The position numbers and the translations under genes are program-made. From Bradyrhizobium sp. dw_78 (GTDB taxonomy: Bacteria; Pseudomonadota; Alphaproteobacteria; Rhizobiales; Xanthobacteraceae), in NCBI RefSeq assembly GCF_018449525.1, contig NZ_JAAVUS010000004.1:463536-527535 (forward strand): a stretch of DNA of 64,000 nt, given 5' to 3'. The first letter of the stretch is position 1; every line of letters begins with the position of its first letter. Below the pieces are notes generated by a model, which saw only the letters and a program-made list of their open reading frames with translations, had not been told where the DNA came from and made no database searches. This document shows positions 30,427-39,862 of this stretch, in pieces.

Positions 30427-31290
30427 TCAATCGGCTTGCAAATTTGATCCCTCATCGGCGTCCAATTTTGCCCCCTTTGCGCGGCGAGCTTTGCTGGTAG
30501 CGCTCGTCTCGTCGGAGCTGGCCGGGATAGCGGAGGCGAGACGAGCGCGGGTGGCGTGATCGTCGTCTCGGCTCTTGAACCGCCAGCTATCGTTGCCGGT
30601 CTCGACAATGTCGCAGTGATGGGTCAATCGGTCGAGCAGCGCGGTGGTCATTTTGGCGTCGCCGAACACGCTCGGCCATTCGCCGAAGGCGAGATTGGTG
30701 GTTACGATGACGGAGGCGCGCTCATAGAGCCGGCTGACGAGGTGGAAGAGAAGCTGGCCACCCGACTGGGCGAAGGGCAAATAGCCGAGTTCATCCAGCA
30801 CAATGAAGTCCATCCGTGTCAGATGCTCGGCGAGTCGTCCTTGCCGTCCGTTGCGGGTCTCGGTCTCGAGGCGATTGACGAGATCGACTACGTTGAAGAA
30901 GCGGCCGCGGGCACCGGATCGGATGCAGCTTCTGGCGATGGCAATGGCCAGGTGGGTTTTGCCGGTGCCGGTGCCGCCAACCAGCACGACGTTGCGTTGT
31001 TGGGCGATGAAGCCGCCGCCAGCGAGATCATTGACGAGAGTCTGATTGATCGGCGTGCCGTCGAACTGGAAGTCGGCGATGTCCTTGGCAAGCGGCAGCT
31101 TGGCAATGGTGAGCTGGTATTTGATCGACCTGGCTTGCTTCTCGTTGATCTCGGCGTTGAGCAGGTCGCCGACAATGCGCTGAGGTTCGTGCTGGCGCTT
31201 GACGGCAGTTGCCATGATGTCGTCGAAGGCAGCCTTCATGCCGTAGAGCTTGAGTTCGCCCATGAGGTCGAAGATTTGGGTTCGTTCCAT
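30427..31290 (-). CDS. istB: IS21 family helper ATPase IstB
   Basis: 287 residues. AAA+ ATPase of the DnaC type that assists the transposase: Walker [14 protein letters not shown], Walker [15 protein letters not shown], sensor region [19 protein letters not shown]. Start ATG 31290 overlaps the istA stop (TGATG). The stop codon lies within the terminal inverted repeat of the element. Confidence 0.95.
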   Translation of the reverse strand: MERTQIFDLMGELKLYGMKAAFDDIMATAVKRQHEPQRIVGDLLNAEINEKQARSIKYQLTIAKLPLAKDIADFQFDGTPINQTLVNDLAGGGFIAQQRNVVLVGGTGTGKTHLAIAIARSCIRSGARGRFFNVVDLVNRLETETRNGRQGRLAEHLTRMDFIVLDELGYLPFAQSGGQLLFHLVSRLYERASVIVTTNLAFGEWPSVFGDAKMTTALLDRLTHHCDIVETGNDSWRFKSRDDDHATRARLASAIPASSDETSATSKARRAKGAKLDADEGSNLQAD

Positions 31291-32789
31291 CAGATGGTCC
31301 TCCGGAGGTTGTCGTAGCGGGCACAATCGGCGATCGGTGCATGACGGAGCGTCAGTGCGGCCGGCGTCATGATGTTGGCCGGTGGGGCGGGTTCACGTTG
31401 ACGGGCCAAAATATTGAGCACGACATCGGCGGAATGGACGCTGTGACTGAGCGCTTCGGCACAAGCCGCTTCCACCGCGGGCAGACCGTCAGTCAGCACC
31501 GCGTTGAGGATGTCGACCATCTGCCGATTGCCATCGTCGGTGCTGGCAAGCTTGCGCCGGATCCGCTCAATCGCGGCCGGCAGCACCCAGTCTTTGAAGG
31601 GAGCACCGTTGCGCAAGGCGCCGGGTTTGCGGGCGAGCACTGGCACATAATGCCAGGGGTCGTAGACGGTATCGCCGCGGGCAAAGGATCGCGGGTGCTC
31701 GGCAACGATGCGTCCATCCTGACGGATCACGATGCGATCGGCATAGGCTTGAACCTCGACCGGTCGTCCGACTGCGCTGGCTGCGACCGAGTACTTGTTG
31801 TTGTCGAAGCGCACCAGGCAGGTCTTCGAGACCGATGCCGTCACCGCATGGAAGCCGTCGAAGCGGCCAGCATAGGGAACGAGTTTGGGGCGTTCAGCTT
31901 CGAACGCTTCCCAGATCGTCTGATCGACCAGCTCCGGATGGCGATGAGCCTTGGCGTAAGCGATGCATTTGTCGAGCAGCCAGGCGTTTAACTCGTCGAG
32001 ATTTTTGAACCGCAGCCGCGGCGTGAAGAAGCGTTCCCTGACCAGCCCGACCTGGTTCTCGACCTGCCCCTTCTCCCAGCCGGACGCTGGCGTGCAGGCG
32101 ACCGGATCGACCAGATAGTGGCTGCACATCTGCAGGAAGCGGCGATTGTAGAGACGCCCTTTACCGACGAAGATCGTCTCTACGGCGGTCTTCATGTTGT
32201 CGTAGATGCCGCGGGTGCAGGTGCCTTTGAACAGGGCGAACGCCCGGTCGTGGGTATCGAACACCATCTCTTGCGTCTCCCGCGGATAGGCCCGCACGAA
32301 CAGCATGCGGCTGTGACAGAGCCGGACATGGGCGGCCCTCACCATCACCGTGGTGCCGCTCAGCAAGACCACCTCGTGGCTCCAGTCGAACTGGTAGGCT
32401 TCGCCCGGCGCAAAACTCAGCGGGACATAAGCGGCCGCGGTCGATTGCCCGCGTTCTTTGCTCCACCGCCTGGCGTAACGCCGCACCGCATCGTAGCCGC
32501 CCTCATAGCCGCGGCCGCGCAGCTCTTCGAAGATCCGGATCAGCGTCAGCTGTTCACGAGCGGATTTAGCCACGTTCGCCGCAAGCAGCCCGTCAAGTTC
32601 TACTGCCCATCGTCCGAGCTTTGGCCGCGGCTGCACTTGCCGCTCATACTCGAAGGAGGTCTCTCCCGACCTCAGAACCTTCCGGACCGTGTTCCGCGAC
32701 ACATTCAGGTCACGTGCGATCTCCTTGATCGTCTTGCCCTTGATGAAGTGCTCGCGCCGAATCCGCGCAATCGTCTCCACGACCAGCAT
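31290..32789 (-). CDS. istA: IS21 family transposase IstA
   Basis: 499 residues. The N-terminal helix-turn-helix is [20 protein letters not shown]. The DDE catalytic core has Asp in YQFDWSHEV, Asp in [11 protein letters not shown] and Glu in [16 protein letters not shown]. The C-terminal beta-barrel-like domain is [20 protein letters not shown]. Full length, no frameshift, so the element could be active. Confidence 0.95.
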   Translation of the reverse strand: MLVVETIARIRREHFIKGKTIKEIARDLNVSRNTVRKVLRSGETSFEYERQVQPRPKLGRWAVELDGLLAANVAKSAREQLTLIRIFEELRGRGYEGGYDAVRRYARRWSKERGQSTAAAYVPLSFAPGEAYQFDWSHEVVLLSGTTVMVRAAHVRLCHSRMLFVRAYPRETQEMVFDTHDRAFALFKGTCTRGIYDNMKTAVETIFVGKGRLYNRRFLQMCSHYLVDPVACTPASGWEKGQVENQVGLVRERFFTPRLRFKNLDELNAWLLDKCIAYAKAHRHPELVDQTIWEAFEAERPKLVPYAGRFDGFHAVTASVSKTCLVRFDNNKYSVAASAVGRPVEVQAYADRIVIRQDGRIVAEHPRSFARGDTVYDPWHYVPVLARKPGALRNGAPFKDWVLPAAIERIRRKLASTDDGNRQMVDILNAVLTDGLPAVEAACAEALSHSVHSADVVLNILARQREPAPPANIMTPAALTLRHAPIADCARYDNLRRTI

Positions 32790-32903
32790 CCTCCACCACC
32801 TGCTTTGTTACGAAGCAGGCAGCGCAACAGACCAACCTGTAGGGGGTCAATTTTGGACGCCGATCCCCCGGCTTAGGGGGGCAATATTGCAGGCCGAATG
32901 ACA

Positions 32904-33107
32904 ATTATTTTCCGCACCTGACGACAACCAAGCTCATTCAGAAGATATCTTGCGGAGAAATCGTATTGCCGCTCGTGCGGATCGAGATAAGCCAGAAGGC
33001 CGCGAGAGGCGTTCATCTTGTGGATCTGGCCGCATATCTCGATAGACGCGTCGAGATCGCCCGGAAAGAAATGATTGGCAAAGCCGACTAGACCAGTCTG
33101 GACGACT
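32904..33107 (-). pseudogene. 3' fragment of an unknown gene cut by the IS21 element
   Basis: On the minus strand, directly after the stop of the large membrane protein gene and in a different frame, about 65 codons read with protein-like composition (LVGFANHFFPGDLDASIE, then RGLLAYLDPHERQYDF, then LNELGCRQVRKIIVI). They continue into the IS end. No start codon is obvious upstream in this frame. It is either the interrupted next gene of the operon or the shifted tail of the membrane-protein gene. Confidence 0.35.
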
Positions 33108-36100
33108 TCAGACGTGAGAGGCGTCCGGAACCGCCCACATGAATTTCACAACAGGCGTATCAGCCCATTCGATGTGTTGGGAAAACCGCAACCGAACCTT
33201 GCTGCGGGACAGGTCCTCACCATCGATGAAGGAGAAATCCACGACGTCCCCGTCTCCATGAACGACATCATAGTCGATCGAGCGAATAATCTCGCTGGAG
33301 CAGAGCAGCGCCTGATTGACCATGACGTTGGCGCTATAAACATGAACGCCGTTGATCGTTCCTTGGTATCCTACGCCGCCCCCGCTCGGCATATTTCTGA
33401 CATGCCATACGTCAAAATCGCTCAGTGGCGCACCCGGCATTCCCATTACAGCCGCCGTAATATCTTGACCACATCCGGAATGAGGGACGATGGCGATCGG
33501 TGTGGGGCCAACGCTTGCGGCCTGCTCAATCACCCGGCGCCAAAACGGCTCTGATCCATCGGATACGTCAACTACGAAATCCAGTTTTGCGCGTTGATAG
33601 AGCTCCTGCCACAGTGAATCGGCGAACGCCACCTGCGACTGCAGGACGAACATTGACGGCATCTCATCGAAGTCGATACGAGACAACACAGGAACAGTAA
33701 AAAGCCCTTTATCCATCGATTGAAATATGTGTTCACTTGGAGGCGCGACTCCGCCCGGCCGGCGATGGATGGAATAGCCTTGAAAGCAGGCGACAGCCGG
33801 ACCATGAGCCAATGCGGCTTCCGTCATTTGCTGCCGAACGATCTGCATCCGTTGTTCATCCAGCGGCGCGGTTCGCAATCGATTTTTTCTAAGCGTTTGG
33901 AAAGCGGAAACGGCGGCAGCAAACATCGCTCGCAGTCGCTCTGCGCCTGCGGGAAAATCGACGTCGGGCTTGAAAACCCGAGCGGCTCTCTCGGAGATCT
34001 GCATTGACTCGGGATCGTTGAACAATTTTTCAATCTGCTGAAGCGGCCAGATCAGAGTTTCGACGGTCCTGTCATCCTGGAGAATTGGATCGCCTTTCAT
34101 GGCATCAACCGGTACGGCGACACCGTCGTCTCCCTGTTCCGGCAGATTCGCCAGCATCGCTCCGACCAGGGCTGGCCGGAGGGTGTCGACGCCTTCGAGT
34201 CCAAAAGCGCCGTAGATCCGTCCGGATACCATGCGCGGACTGGCTGGTTCCGTGAGGTGCCGAATCAGGCCATCCAGCGTGGCGCTATAACGGCCTTCGG
34301 TGAACCGGGGGGTCAGGGCATACCGGATATAGAATTCGAACAGCAAACGGAACGTGGTCTTCGGCGTCATTTCCGTCAGCGTTGATCCGTCGGACGACCG
34401 CAACGTTCGGTTCAATGTCTGAACGGCAGCCCGCGCAGCGGTCTCCGATGGCTGCTGTTTCGTCGCGTACCAATGGAGAGCAACCAGGCCGCTAATGCAG
34501 ACGACGTCACCATGCAGTTCCCACAGCAAAATGCCGGAGACTGGCCCTGGCTGAATTTCCTCTTGCTGGAATTGGACATGGTGCGCGACGTAGGCCTGCA
34601 CCGTCGACCAGTCTTGCGATATCAAATCTGGCGTGAAGAAAAACGTGTTCGAGAAGAGATAGGACGATTGTAGGTTGGCGTAGAACGGTTGCGGCCACCG
34701 CAAAAGCAAATCCCGCAGTCGATCCGCACCGAGAGCGTCATCATTCCAAACAGAAGCCGCAAAAAAGTATGCAGCATTGTGCAAATGATGTTGCAGAACG
34801 GAAAAGCTTGCGCGAAAGGCGCGCCACGATTGATCGGCCGGTCTGGAGGCCGGCCGGCGCTCCAGTCCGTATGACAGGACCAGTGTTTGGAGCGCAGATT
34901 CCCAGCCACCCACAAACTCGATCAGCGCCGCCTCATATGCCCTCTTGTCAGATCCACCGAGCGAGGTTGACGCTCCAGCCTCGTCGGTCGCATGACCAAT
35001 GACCGCACGCTTGGTGATCCAGTCTTCCAGGGCGACAATCTCCTGGATACCGAGATCGAGCAGGCTTTGCAGAACGCGAGATGAGAAATTCGAAGCGTCT
35101 TCTGGCACGAGACGCGCAGCGAGCGAACTCATGCGGTCGATAAAATATGTATCGCTGCCGATTTTATCAGCGGCCGCTGTAAAGGCACGTCGATATTGTC
35201 TGACCCATTCGGTGTCCGGTCGAGTGAAGAAACCGCCAACCTCCGCCAGATTGAAGGCATTGCCTGCCGCGTCCCTGGTATTTTGGGCAGCCAAGATGAA
35301 TTGGTGGTATTGGACCGTTTCGGCGAGCGCAGCCCGGAAACCGGTTTCGGCCGATTCCTCAATCTGCTTGACAGCCTTGTCGATGAGTTGCTCCAGGAAA
35401 TTCTCCGGTGTCGGCATGTCCTGCTCCCGGGAGGGCACACGCCTGAACCGGAGGCACCGCCTGATGACCCATCTCTCAAACGGGGTGAGCGGTGTCGTTC
35501 CGCGCCGCAAAACCCACTCCGAGCGCCCCTCATAGATCTCGTCGAAGTTCGCGGCGATTGTGAGCTGCTCGTTCCACGCGGGCTGTCCGACCCGCCGCCG
35601 GCCTGGCGGGATCTTTTGGACGCGGCCGCGCCAACGGCGGAGGACCCACCGGAGCGGCTTAAGACGGACGTCGACGAGACGCATCGGACGCGAAAATACG
35701 GTTGCTATTTCTGGCGTGGGAGCATCCCCCAATCCCAAGCCATGGCCAAAGCCGATGTTCGGACCTTCGCTTAACGCCTTTTCGCCGAACATTCGCCGAG
35801 GGGCGTTATAGAGCAGAGCCCGCATCATCCGCTTCTCGACATCGCGCGGAATGACCTCGTTGGCGCAATAGCGTTCCCGCAATCGCTCTCGGGTGTTGGG
35901 CTCAACGAAACGCAGCGTTGTCGTTATGAATTGGAGAAAGAGAAAGAGATTGAACGTGAACCACAACGCGTGCAGAGACGCCAAGGCGAGCTTGAATGTG
36001 TAATCGCGACCGCCCAGGCCCAAGACGTGGAGGATATGCTGCGAGGGCCAAAACAACTGCAACGTCAGCACTACCAACAAGGCGACGCCGCTGATCGCGA

Positions 36101-36539
36101 GCTCGTATGAATAAGATTCGACATAGTAGAGACGGATATCGGTATTGACGGAGGAGCCGTCATTTCTCTCAGAGAGAAGCGTCACGACACCGACGGCCAC
36201 TGAAACGATGGCCAGAATGCCGATCTGTGCCGCGATCAGGTAGCTGCCGATGTCTTTGAGAAAATCCCTTGGCGCCTGTCCGATATATCCGGGAAGCCGC
36301 GACGGGATATACTGATTTCCGGCCCATTCGAGGAGCAGCGCGCCCACCAAGACGATAACGTAGAACGCAAGAAACTGGGTGATTGACCGATTGCTGACCA
36401 GGTGACCCATCCAGCGACGAGGCGCGGAGTAGCGCGCTAGGCGCAAGGCGCGATTGTCGTGGGAGAGGTTGCGGAGGTCATATGCGACTTGCTTTCTGAG
36501 GCTCCCGAGAATTCCGCGCCCCAACGTCTCTCCCATCAT
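33108..36539 (-). CDS. Large membrane protein of unknown function (1143 residues)
   Basis: Not recognised. From MMGETLGRGILGS the protein has four transmembrane helices in the first 215 residues (FLAFYVIVLVGALLLEWAG; IGILAIVSVAVGVVTLLS; LAISGVALLVVLTLQLFW; HALWFTFNLFLFLQFI). About 900 soluble residues follow, mostly helical with a beta-rich end, and no nuclease, ATPase or protease motif that I can identify. The start is set at 36539; about 90 upstream in-frame codons lack similarity. It is divergent from the Argonaute operon across 515 bases that include a 24-base tandem repeat, so shared regulation or a joint defence role is possible. Confidence 0.65.
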   Translation of the reverse strand: MMGETLGRGILGSLRKQVAYDLRNLSHDNRALRLARYSAPRRWMGHLVSNRSITQFLAFYVIVLVGALLLEWAGNQYIPSRLPGYIGQAPRDFLKDIGSYLIAAQIGILAIVSVAVGVVTLLSERNDGSSVNTDIRLYYVESYSYELAISGVALLVVLTLQLFWPSQHILHVLGLGGRDYTFKLALASLHALWFTFNLFLFLQFITTTLRFVEPNTRERLRERYCANEVIPRDVEKRMMRALLYNAPRRMFGEKALSEGPNIGFGHGLGLGDAPTPEIATVFSRPMRLVDVRLKPLRWVLRRWRGRVQKIPPGRRRVGQPAWNEQLTIAANFDEIYEGRSEWVLRRGTTPLTPFERWVIRRCLRFRRVPSREQDMPTPENFLEQLIDKAVKQIEESAETGFRAALAETVQYHQFILAAQNTRDAAGNAFNLAEVGGFFTRPDTEWVRQYRRAFTAAADKIGSDTYFIDRMSSLAARLVPEDASNFSSRVLQSLLDLGIQEIVALEDWITKRAVIGHATDEAGASTSLGGSDKRAYEAALIEFVGGWESALQTLVLSYGLERRPASRPADQSWRAFRASFSVLQHHLHNAAYFFAASVWNDDALGADRLRDLLLRWPQPFYANLQSSYLFSNTFFFTPDLISQDWSTVQAYVAHHVQFQQEEIQPGPVSGILLWELHGDVVCISGLVALHWYATKQQPSETAARAAVQTLNRTLRSSDGSTLTEMTPKTTFRLLFEFYIRYALTPRFTEGRYSATLDGLIRHLTEPASPRMVSGRIYGAFGLEGVDTLRPALVGAMLANLPEQGDDGVAVPVDAMKGDPILQDDRTVETLIWPLQQIEKLFNDPESMQISERAARVFKPDVDFPAGAERLRAMFAAAVSAFQTLRKNRLRTAPLDEQRMQIVRQQMTEAALAHGPAVACFQGYSIHRRPGGVAPPSEHIFQSMDKGLFTVPVLSRIDFDEMPSMFVLQSQVAFADSLWQELYQRAKLDFVVDVSDGSEPFWRRVIEQAASVGPTPIAIVPHSGCGQDITAAVMGMPGAPLSDFDVWHVRNMPSGGGVGYQGTINGVHVYSANVMVNQALLCSSEIIRSIDYDVVHGDGDVVDFSFIDGEDLSRSKVRLRFSQHIEWADTPVVKFMWAVPDASHV

Positions 36540-36941
36540 CGTCCTCGATCGGTTATTCTTGCGGCATAACTGCGTCCATCGCACTGGCTCAGTCGGCGCT
36601 GATGAACGTTGCCGCCGACTGAGCGGTGGCAGGCAAAATCCAGAATCGGTTTTGGGATGGCACTTGATACAGCGGTAACAACCCGCTGTACGGCAGGATT
36701 GATGTCGCCTACTCGCCCCCAGGTAGATGACAGTTGAGCCGGCCTGCGTCCCGAAGCAAGTCCCCTCGGAATGGCAGGCACTCCCACCCTTGGTGGTTGC
36801 CGAATGCAAGAGAACGAGATATAGAACAAACAGAGAACCCAGGCATGACCCAGCCGTGCCCTTCGAAATATCATCTGTTGGTATCTATGCGGGCGTACCC
36901 GTCAGGTCGGGCCGAATCACTGGGAGTTATGCTATTCGAGT

Positions 36942-36989
36942 GCCTTTCCGACACACCGATGACCAGCCTTTCCGACACACCGATGACCA
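36942..36989. repeat. Perfect 24-base tandem duplication upstream of the Argonaute operon
   Basis: Two adjacent identical copies of a 24-base unit beginning GCCTTTCCGACACACC and ending GATGACCA (36942-36965, 36966-36989). They lie 66 bases before the start of the SIR2-APAZ gene, within the 515-base divergent intergenic region (36540-37054). The rest of that region shows no gene I can support, although a Cys-containing minus-strand frame (36540-36800, with CYRCIKC) may be a relic. The repeat may be a regulator-binding site. Confidence 0.75.
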
Positions 36990-37054
36990 TTTGAGATGGG
37001 GCGCGAGCGCAACACCCCAGAGGCGCGAGACTGGTGTGTGTCTTGGGGGATGAG

Positions 37055-39862
37055 ATGAGCCAACCGTCGCCGAGCTCAAGCGATGCTGGGTCGGCGTCGG
37101 GCAGCTTACGGATTTCTTCGTCCGGCAGATTGCGCTCCCTTCTGATGGGCGGCCATGAGCCGGTCTTGTTGCTCGGCGCTGGCACATCGATCACATCCGG
37201 CATTCCGGCGGCCGACAAGACCGTCGAGCGAGTCGCCAGATGGGCATGGTGCAAGGAGAACGGTCGGCATCCGAGCGACATGTCGATCAGGCGTTCCGAC
37301 TATTGGCCATGGCTGACGGCGCAACCGTGGTACAAGTCGAATGTGGACTCCGCCGAGCTTTACCCCGACGCGATCGACAATCTTCTGGGCGTAAAGAGTG
37401 ATCGCCGGGAATTTTTCGAACAGCTCATCAATCCTTCTGAGATCCCGCCCTCGCGCGGCTATGTCGCGCTCACGCAAATTCTCCACCAGGGCTGGATCTC
37501 AACCGTGCTCACGACGAACTTCGACCAGTGCCTCGAACGGGCGGCGATTCAGCACAACCGCCCCCACCGGCTGGTCAGCATCAGCACGCCGGCGGACTAC
37601 ATTATGTTCAGCTCGGTACCGCAAGATCCGCAACTGATATTCCTGCACGGCTCGGTCAAACACTACACCGACAAGAACCTCACCGATGAAGTCCAGTCCC
37701 TCGACGGGCAACTCGTCGATCGGTTGAAGCCGCTGCTTCGCGACCACCCGATCATCGTCATCGGTTACCGGGGCGCCGAAGCCTCCGTGATGAACGATCT
37801 GTTTCTGGCGCAGGCTGGCTCGGGCGGCTTTTTGCATGGTGTCTACTGGTGTGTCCTGGACAACAATGTCGGCGGCCCCTTCCCCTTGCACGTCACCAAG
37901 CTCGCGAACCAGATTGGCTCGAACTTCCAACTCGTACCGATCAAGGGGTTCGACGACCTGCTTGAAAAGGACCTGCTCGCCAGCATGACCGCCGCGGGCG
38001 CTCGCCCGACGCGGCGGCCCTCCGGCCATAGTGTCGCGGGCATGCCCGCGGATATGCGGCCGCTCGAGGGGTTCGATGTGTCCGGCTTCGAACAGTCTCT
38101 CCTTCAAGCGCGGCTGTCTCAATACGCCGAAAAGACCGATCTGTGGCGCCCGGGGCAGATCGATGCCGGGTGGATCGAGGAAATGACAGACCGATTGGAC
38201 TTGGTGCGGCCAATCGGAGCGACGAAAGCCCCGACCCTTGCCGGATGGTTGCTCTTTGCACGCAATCCGTCGAATGAGTTTAAGCAAGCGCGTGTCGAAT
38301 TCCGCGCGTCGGGACCCGGGAGCTGGCTCCAGAGCCGCTTTGGAAACGATGCTGAGCTCGAGTCTGGTGGGCAAGAAGGCGATTTTGTCGTCCGTCGCAC
38401 CATTACCGGCAATCTCTGGAGCCAACTGGACACACTTATCGACCTCTTGGCGTTGGTGAATTTCCAATTTCGGCTGAAGGCCGAAGTGTCGCGGACGGTC
38501 AGCGCTTACAATGCCATCGCCATCAAGGAGATGATCGTCAATGCGATTGTCCACCGCGACTATGATCGGGACGAAGCCATTCAAGTCGAGGTCCAGCCGA
38601 GATCGATTACGGTCATAAGCCCAGGAGGACTGATCGCAGAGATTGCCGCACAGGTGGGCGACCAGCCATTTCAAGAGGCCATCGCCGGCCGGAGAAGTCC
38701 GATCAAAGGTTATCGCAATCCCGCCATTTCGGATCTGTTCTACGGAGGCGGACAGATGGATCGGCGCGGGTCCGGTTTGTCGGACATGGTCCTGGCCACG
38801 GTAAATAACAACGGCTCGGTGGCATTTGGCCCGTCAGAGGATAACCGACAATTTATTGTCACCATCGAAGCTCGGCCGGAGGCGGTTGACGAGATCACCA
38901 ACACGGCGTTGCCCGTTGCCGAGGAGACGGTCCGCTTTTCGACGAACTTGATTTCGATCACGTCGATGCCCGACAAGGTTTGGCATTCGGGCACCAGCGC
39001 GAGTTCGAACGCGAGCTTCTATCGGAGCGTAAGGGACTTGGCTGTCCCGCCCGGGCATGTCAACGATGGACGCTTCTACACGTTCTACAATCTTGATCAG
39101 CTTGCCGACGCGTTGGTCTCGCCGTTTGATGCGGGCGACATCGAGACCATGAGCTTCTCGGAACTTATTGCATTGCCGGGAGGCGAAGCGACTGCCTTGA
39201 AGCTACTGCACGAGTTGGTGTTCGAACACTTGAAAACCAAGGGACTTCAGATCGAATTTGATCGGCGCCGCGCGTATTTTGGGCGCGGTGACGAACCGGA
39301 GTTGAAGGTGAGTTATCGGGGCCGTCTGCGAAAGGCTACGCGCACAGTCGTGAAAGCCCGGACCAGGCGAGATTCGGACGACATCGTCTACTATGAGCAC
39401 AAGGCGTTCAGTTTCTCGGTGATGCGCTTTGCAGATGATTGGGCGTTGGTGATTTCACCAGGCTATGCGTTCACTCGTGACGGGCTTCGCAAGCCGATCA
39501 ACCGGGAACGCACCAATATTCTTTCGACACGTCGAGCGGCGCGCGACTTCAACCCCACAGTTTTACAGGACGTCTCGTTCTGGCTGGCCGTCCTGTCGGG
39601 TGAGTCGGATGGACTCTTTGCGCTTGAGCATCGGTCGGATAACGATCTGGCGCGCTTTGCACCAACAGTCCTGCTTTCGCCGCGCCCGCCGACGATTTCT
39701 TTCAACGTGTCGGCCTTCGACGAAATATCGCAGCGTGACCAGGAGATAGACGAAGACTTGTTGAAGCTGGACGCAGAGCTCGAGGAGCTCGCGCTGGAAC
39801 CGGAAGAAGACGAGACGAACGACGAGCCCCTCGACACTGACGGGGCGGACGATGGCGATTGA
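37055..39862 (+). CDS. SIR2 - RecG-like ATPase (HATPase_c_4) - APAZ fusion, partner of short Argonaute
   Basis: 935 residues in three parts. (1) SIR2-type NADase, about 25-290: GAGTS 41-45, TTNFD 153-157 with catalytic Asn155, LHG 197-199 with catalytic His198. (2) About 370-615, a region like the C-terminal ATPase-fold domain of RecG-related/AlbA proteins: EMIVNAIVHRDYDRDEAIQV, ISPGGL, YRNPAISDLF, RRGSGLSDM. (3) About 650-880, an APAZ-like region (GLQIEFDRRRAYF, EHKAFSFSVMRFADDWALVI), then an acidic tail. By analogy to SIR2-APAZ/Ago systems, guide-directed target recognition would switch on NAD depletion. The middle domain is extra compared with the minimal SIR2-APAZ. Start ATG 37055 is preceded by GGGGGA. 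Confidence 0.85.
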   Translation: MSQPSPSSSDAGSASGSLRISSSGRLRSLLMGGHEPVLLLGAGTSITSGIPAADKTVERVARWAWCKENGRHPSDMSIRRSDYWPWLTAQPWYKSNVDSAELYPDAIDNLLGVKSDRREFFEQLINPSEIPPSRGYVALTQILHQGWISTVLTTNFDQCLERAAIQHNRPHRLVSISTPADYIMFSSVPQDPQLIFLHGSVKHYTDKNLTDEVQSLDGQLVDRLKPLLRDHPIIVIGYRGAEASVMNDLFLAQAGSGGFLHGVYWCVLDNNVGGPFPLHVTKLANQIGSNFQLVPIKGFDDLLEKDLLASMTAAGARPTRRPSGHSVAGMPADMRPLEGFDVSGFEQSLLQARLSQYAEKTDLWRPGQIDAGWIEEMTDRLDLVRPIGATKAPTLAGWLLFARNPSNEFKQARVEFRASGPGSWLQSRFGNDAELESGGQEGDFVVRRTITGNLWSQLDTLIDLLALVNFQFRLKAEVSRTVSAYNAIAIKEMIVNAIVHRDYDRDEAIQVEVQPRSITVISPGGLIAEIAAQVGDQPFQEAIAGRRSPIKGYRNPAISDLFYGGGQMDRRGSGLSDMVLATVNNNGSVAFGPSEDNRQFIVTIEARPEAVDEITNTALPVAEETVRFSTNLISITSMPDKVWHSGTSASSNASFYRSVRDLAVPPGHVNDGRFYTFYNLDQLADALVSPFDAGDIETMSFSELIALPGGEATALKLLHELVFEHLKTKGLQIEFDRRRAYFGRGDEPELKVSYRGRLRKATRTVVKARTRRDSDDIVYYEHKAFSFSVMRFADDWALVISPGYAFTRDGLRKPINRERTNILSTRRAARDFNPTVLQDVSFWLAVLSGESDGLFALEHRSDNDLARFAPTVLLSPRPPTISFNVSAFDEISQRDQEIDEDLLKLDAELEELALEPEEDETNDEPLDTDGADDGD

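Larger units (their letters stand above)
30425..32903 (-). mobile_element. IS21-family insertion sequence (istA-istB)
   Basis: 2479 bases bounded by imperfect inverted repeats. The left end is TGTCAATCGGCTTGCAA. The right end, read inward, is TGTCATTCGGCCTGCAA. Further subterminal repeats (ATCGGCGTCCAA type) occur at both ends, as in IS21 elements. It encodes istA and istB with a one-base overlap. No short direct duplication flanks the element (left flank ends CCCGG, right flank begins ATTATTTT), so a deletion or recombination followed the insertion. Confidence 0.9.

Noticed and set aside
36540..36809. Cys-rich N-terminal extension of the large membrane protein (CYRCIKC segment)
   Set aside because: Zinc-ribbon-like but without a full ligand set, no ribosome binding site, and the Met at 36539 starts the coherent protein. 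At most a relic of a small gene.
36942..36989. CRISPR-like repeat
   Set aside because: Only two directly adjacent copies without spacers and no cas genes; a tandem duplication explains it.
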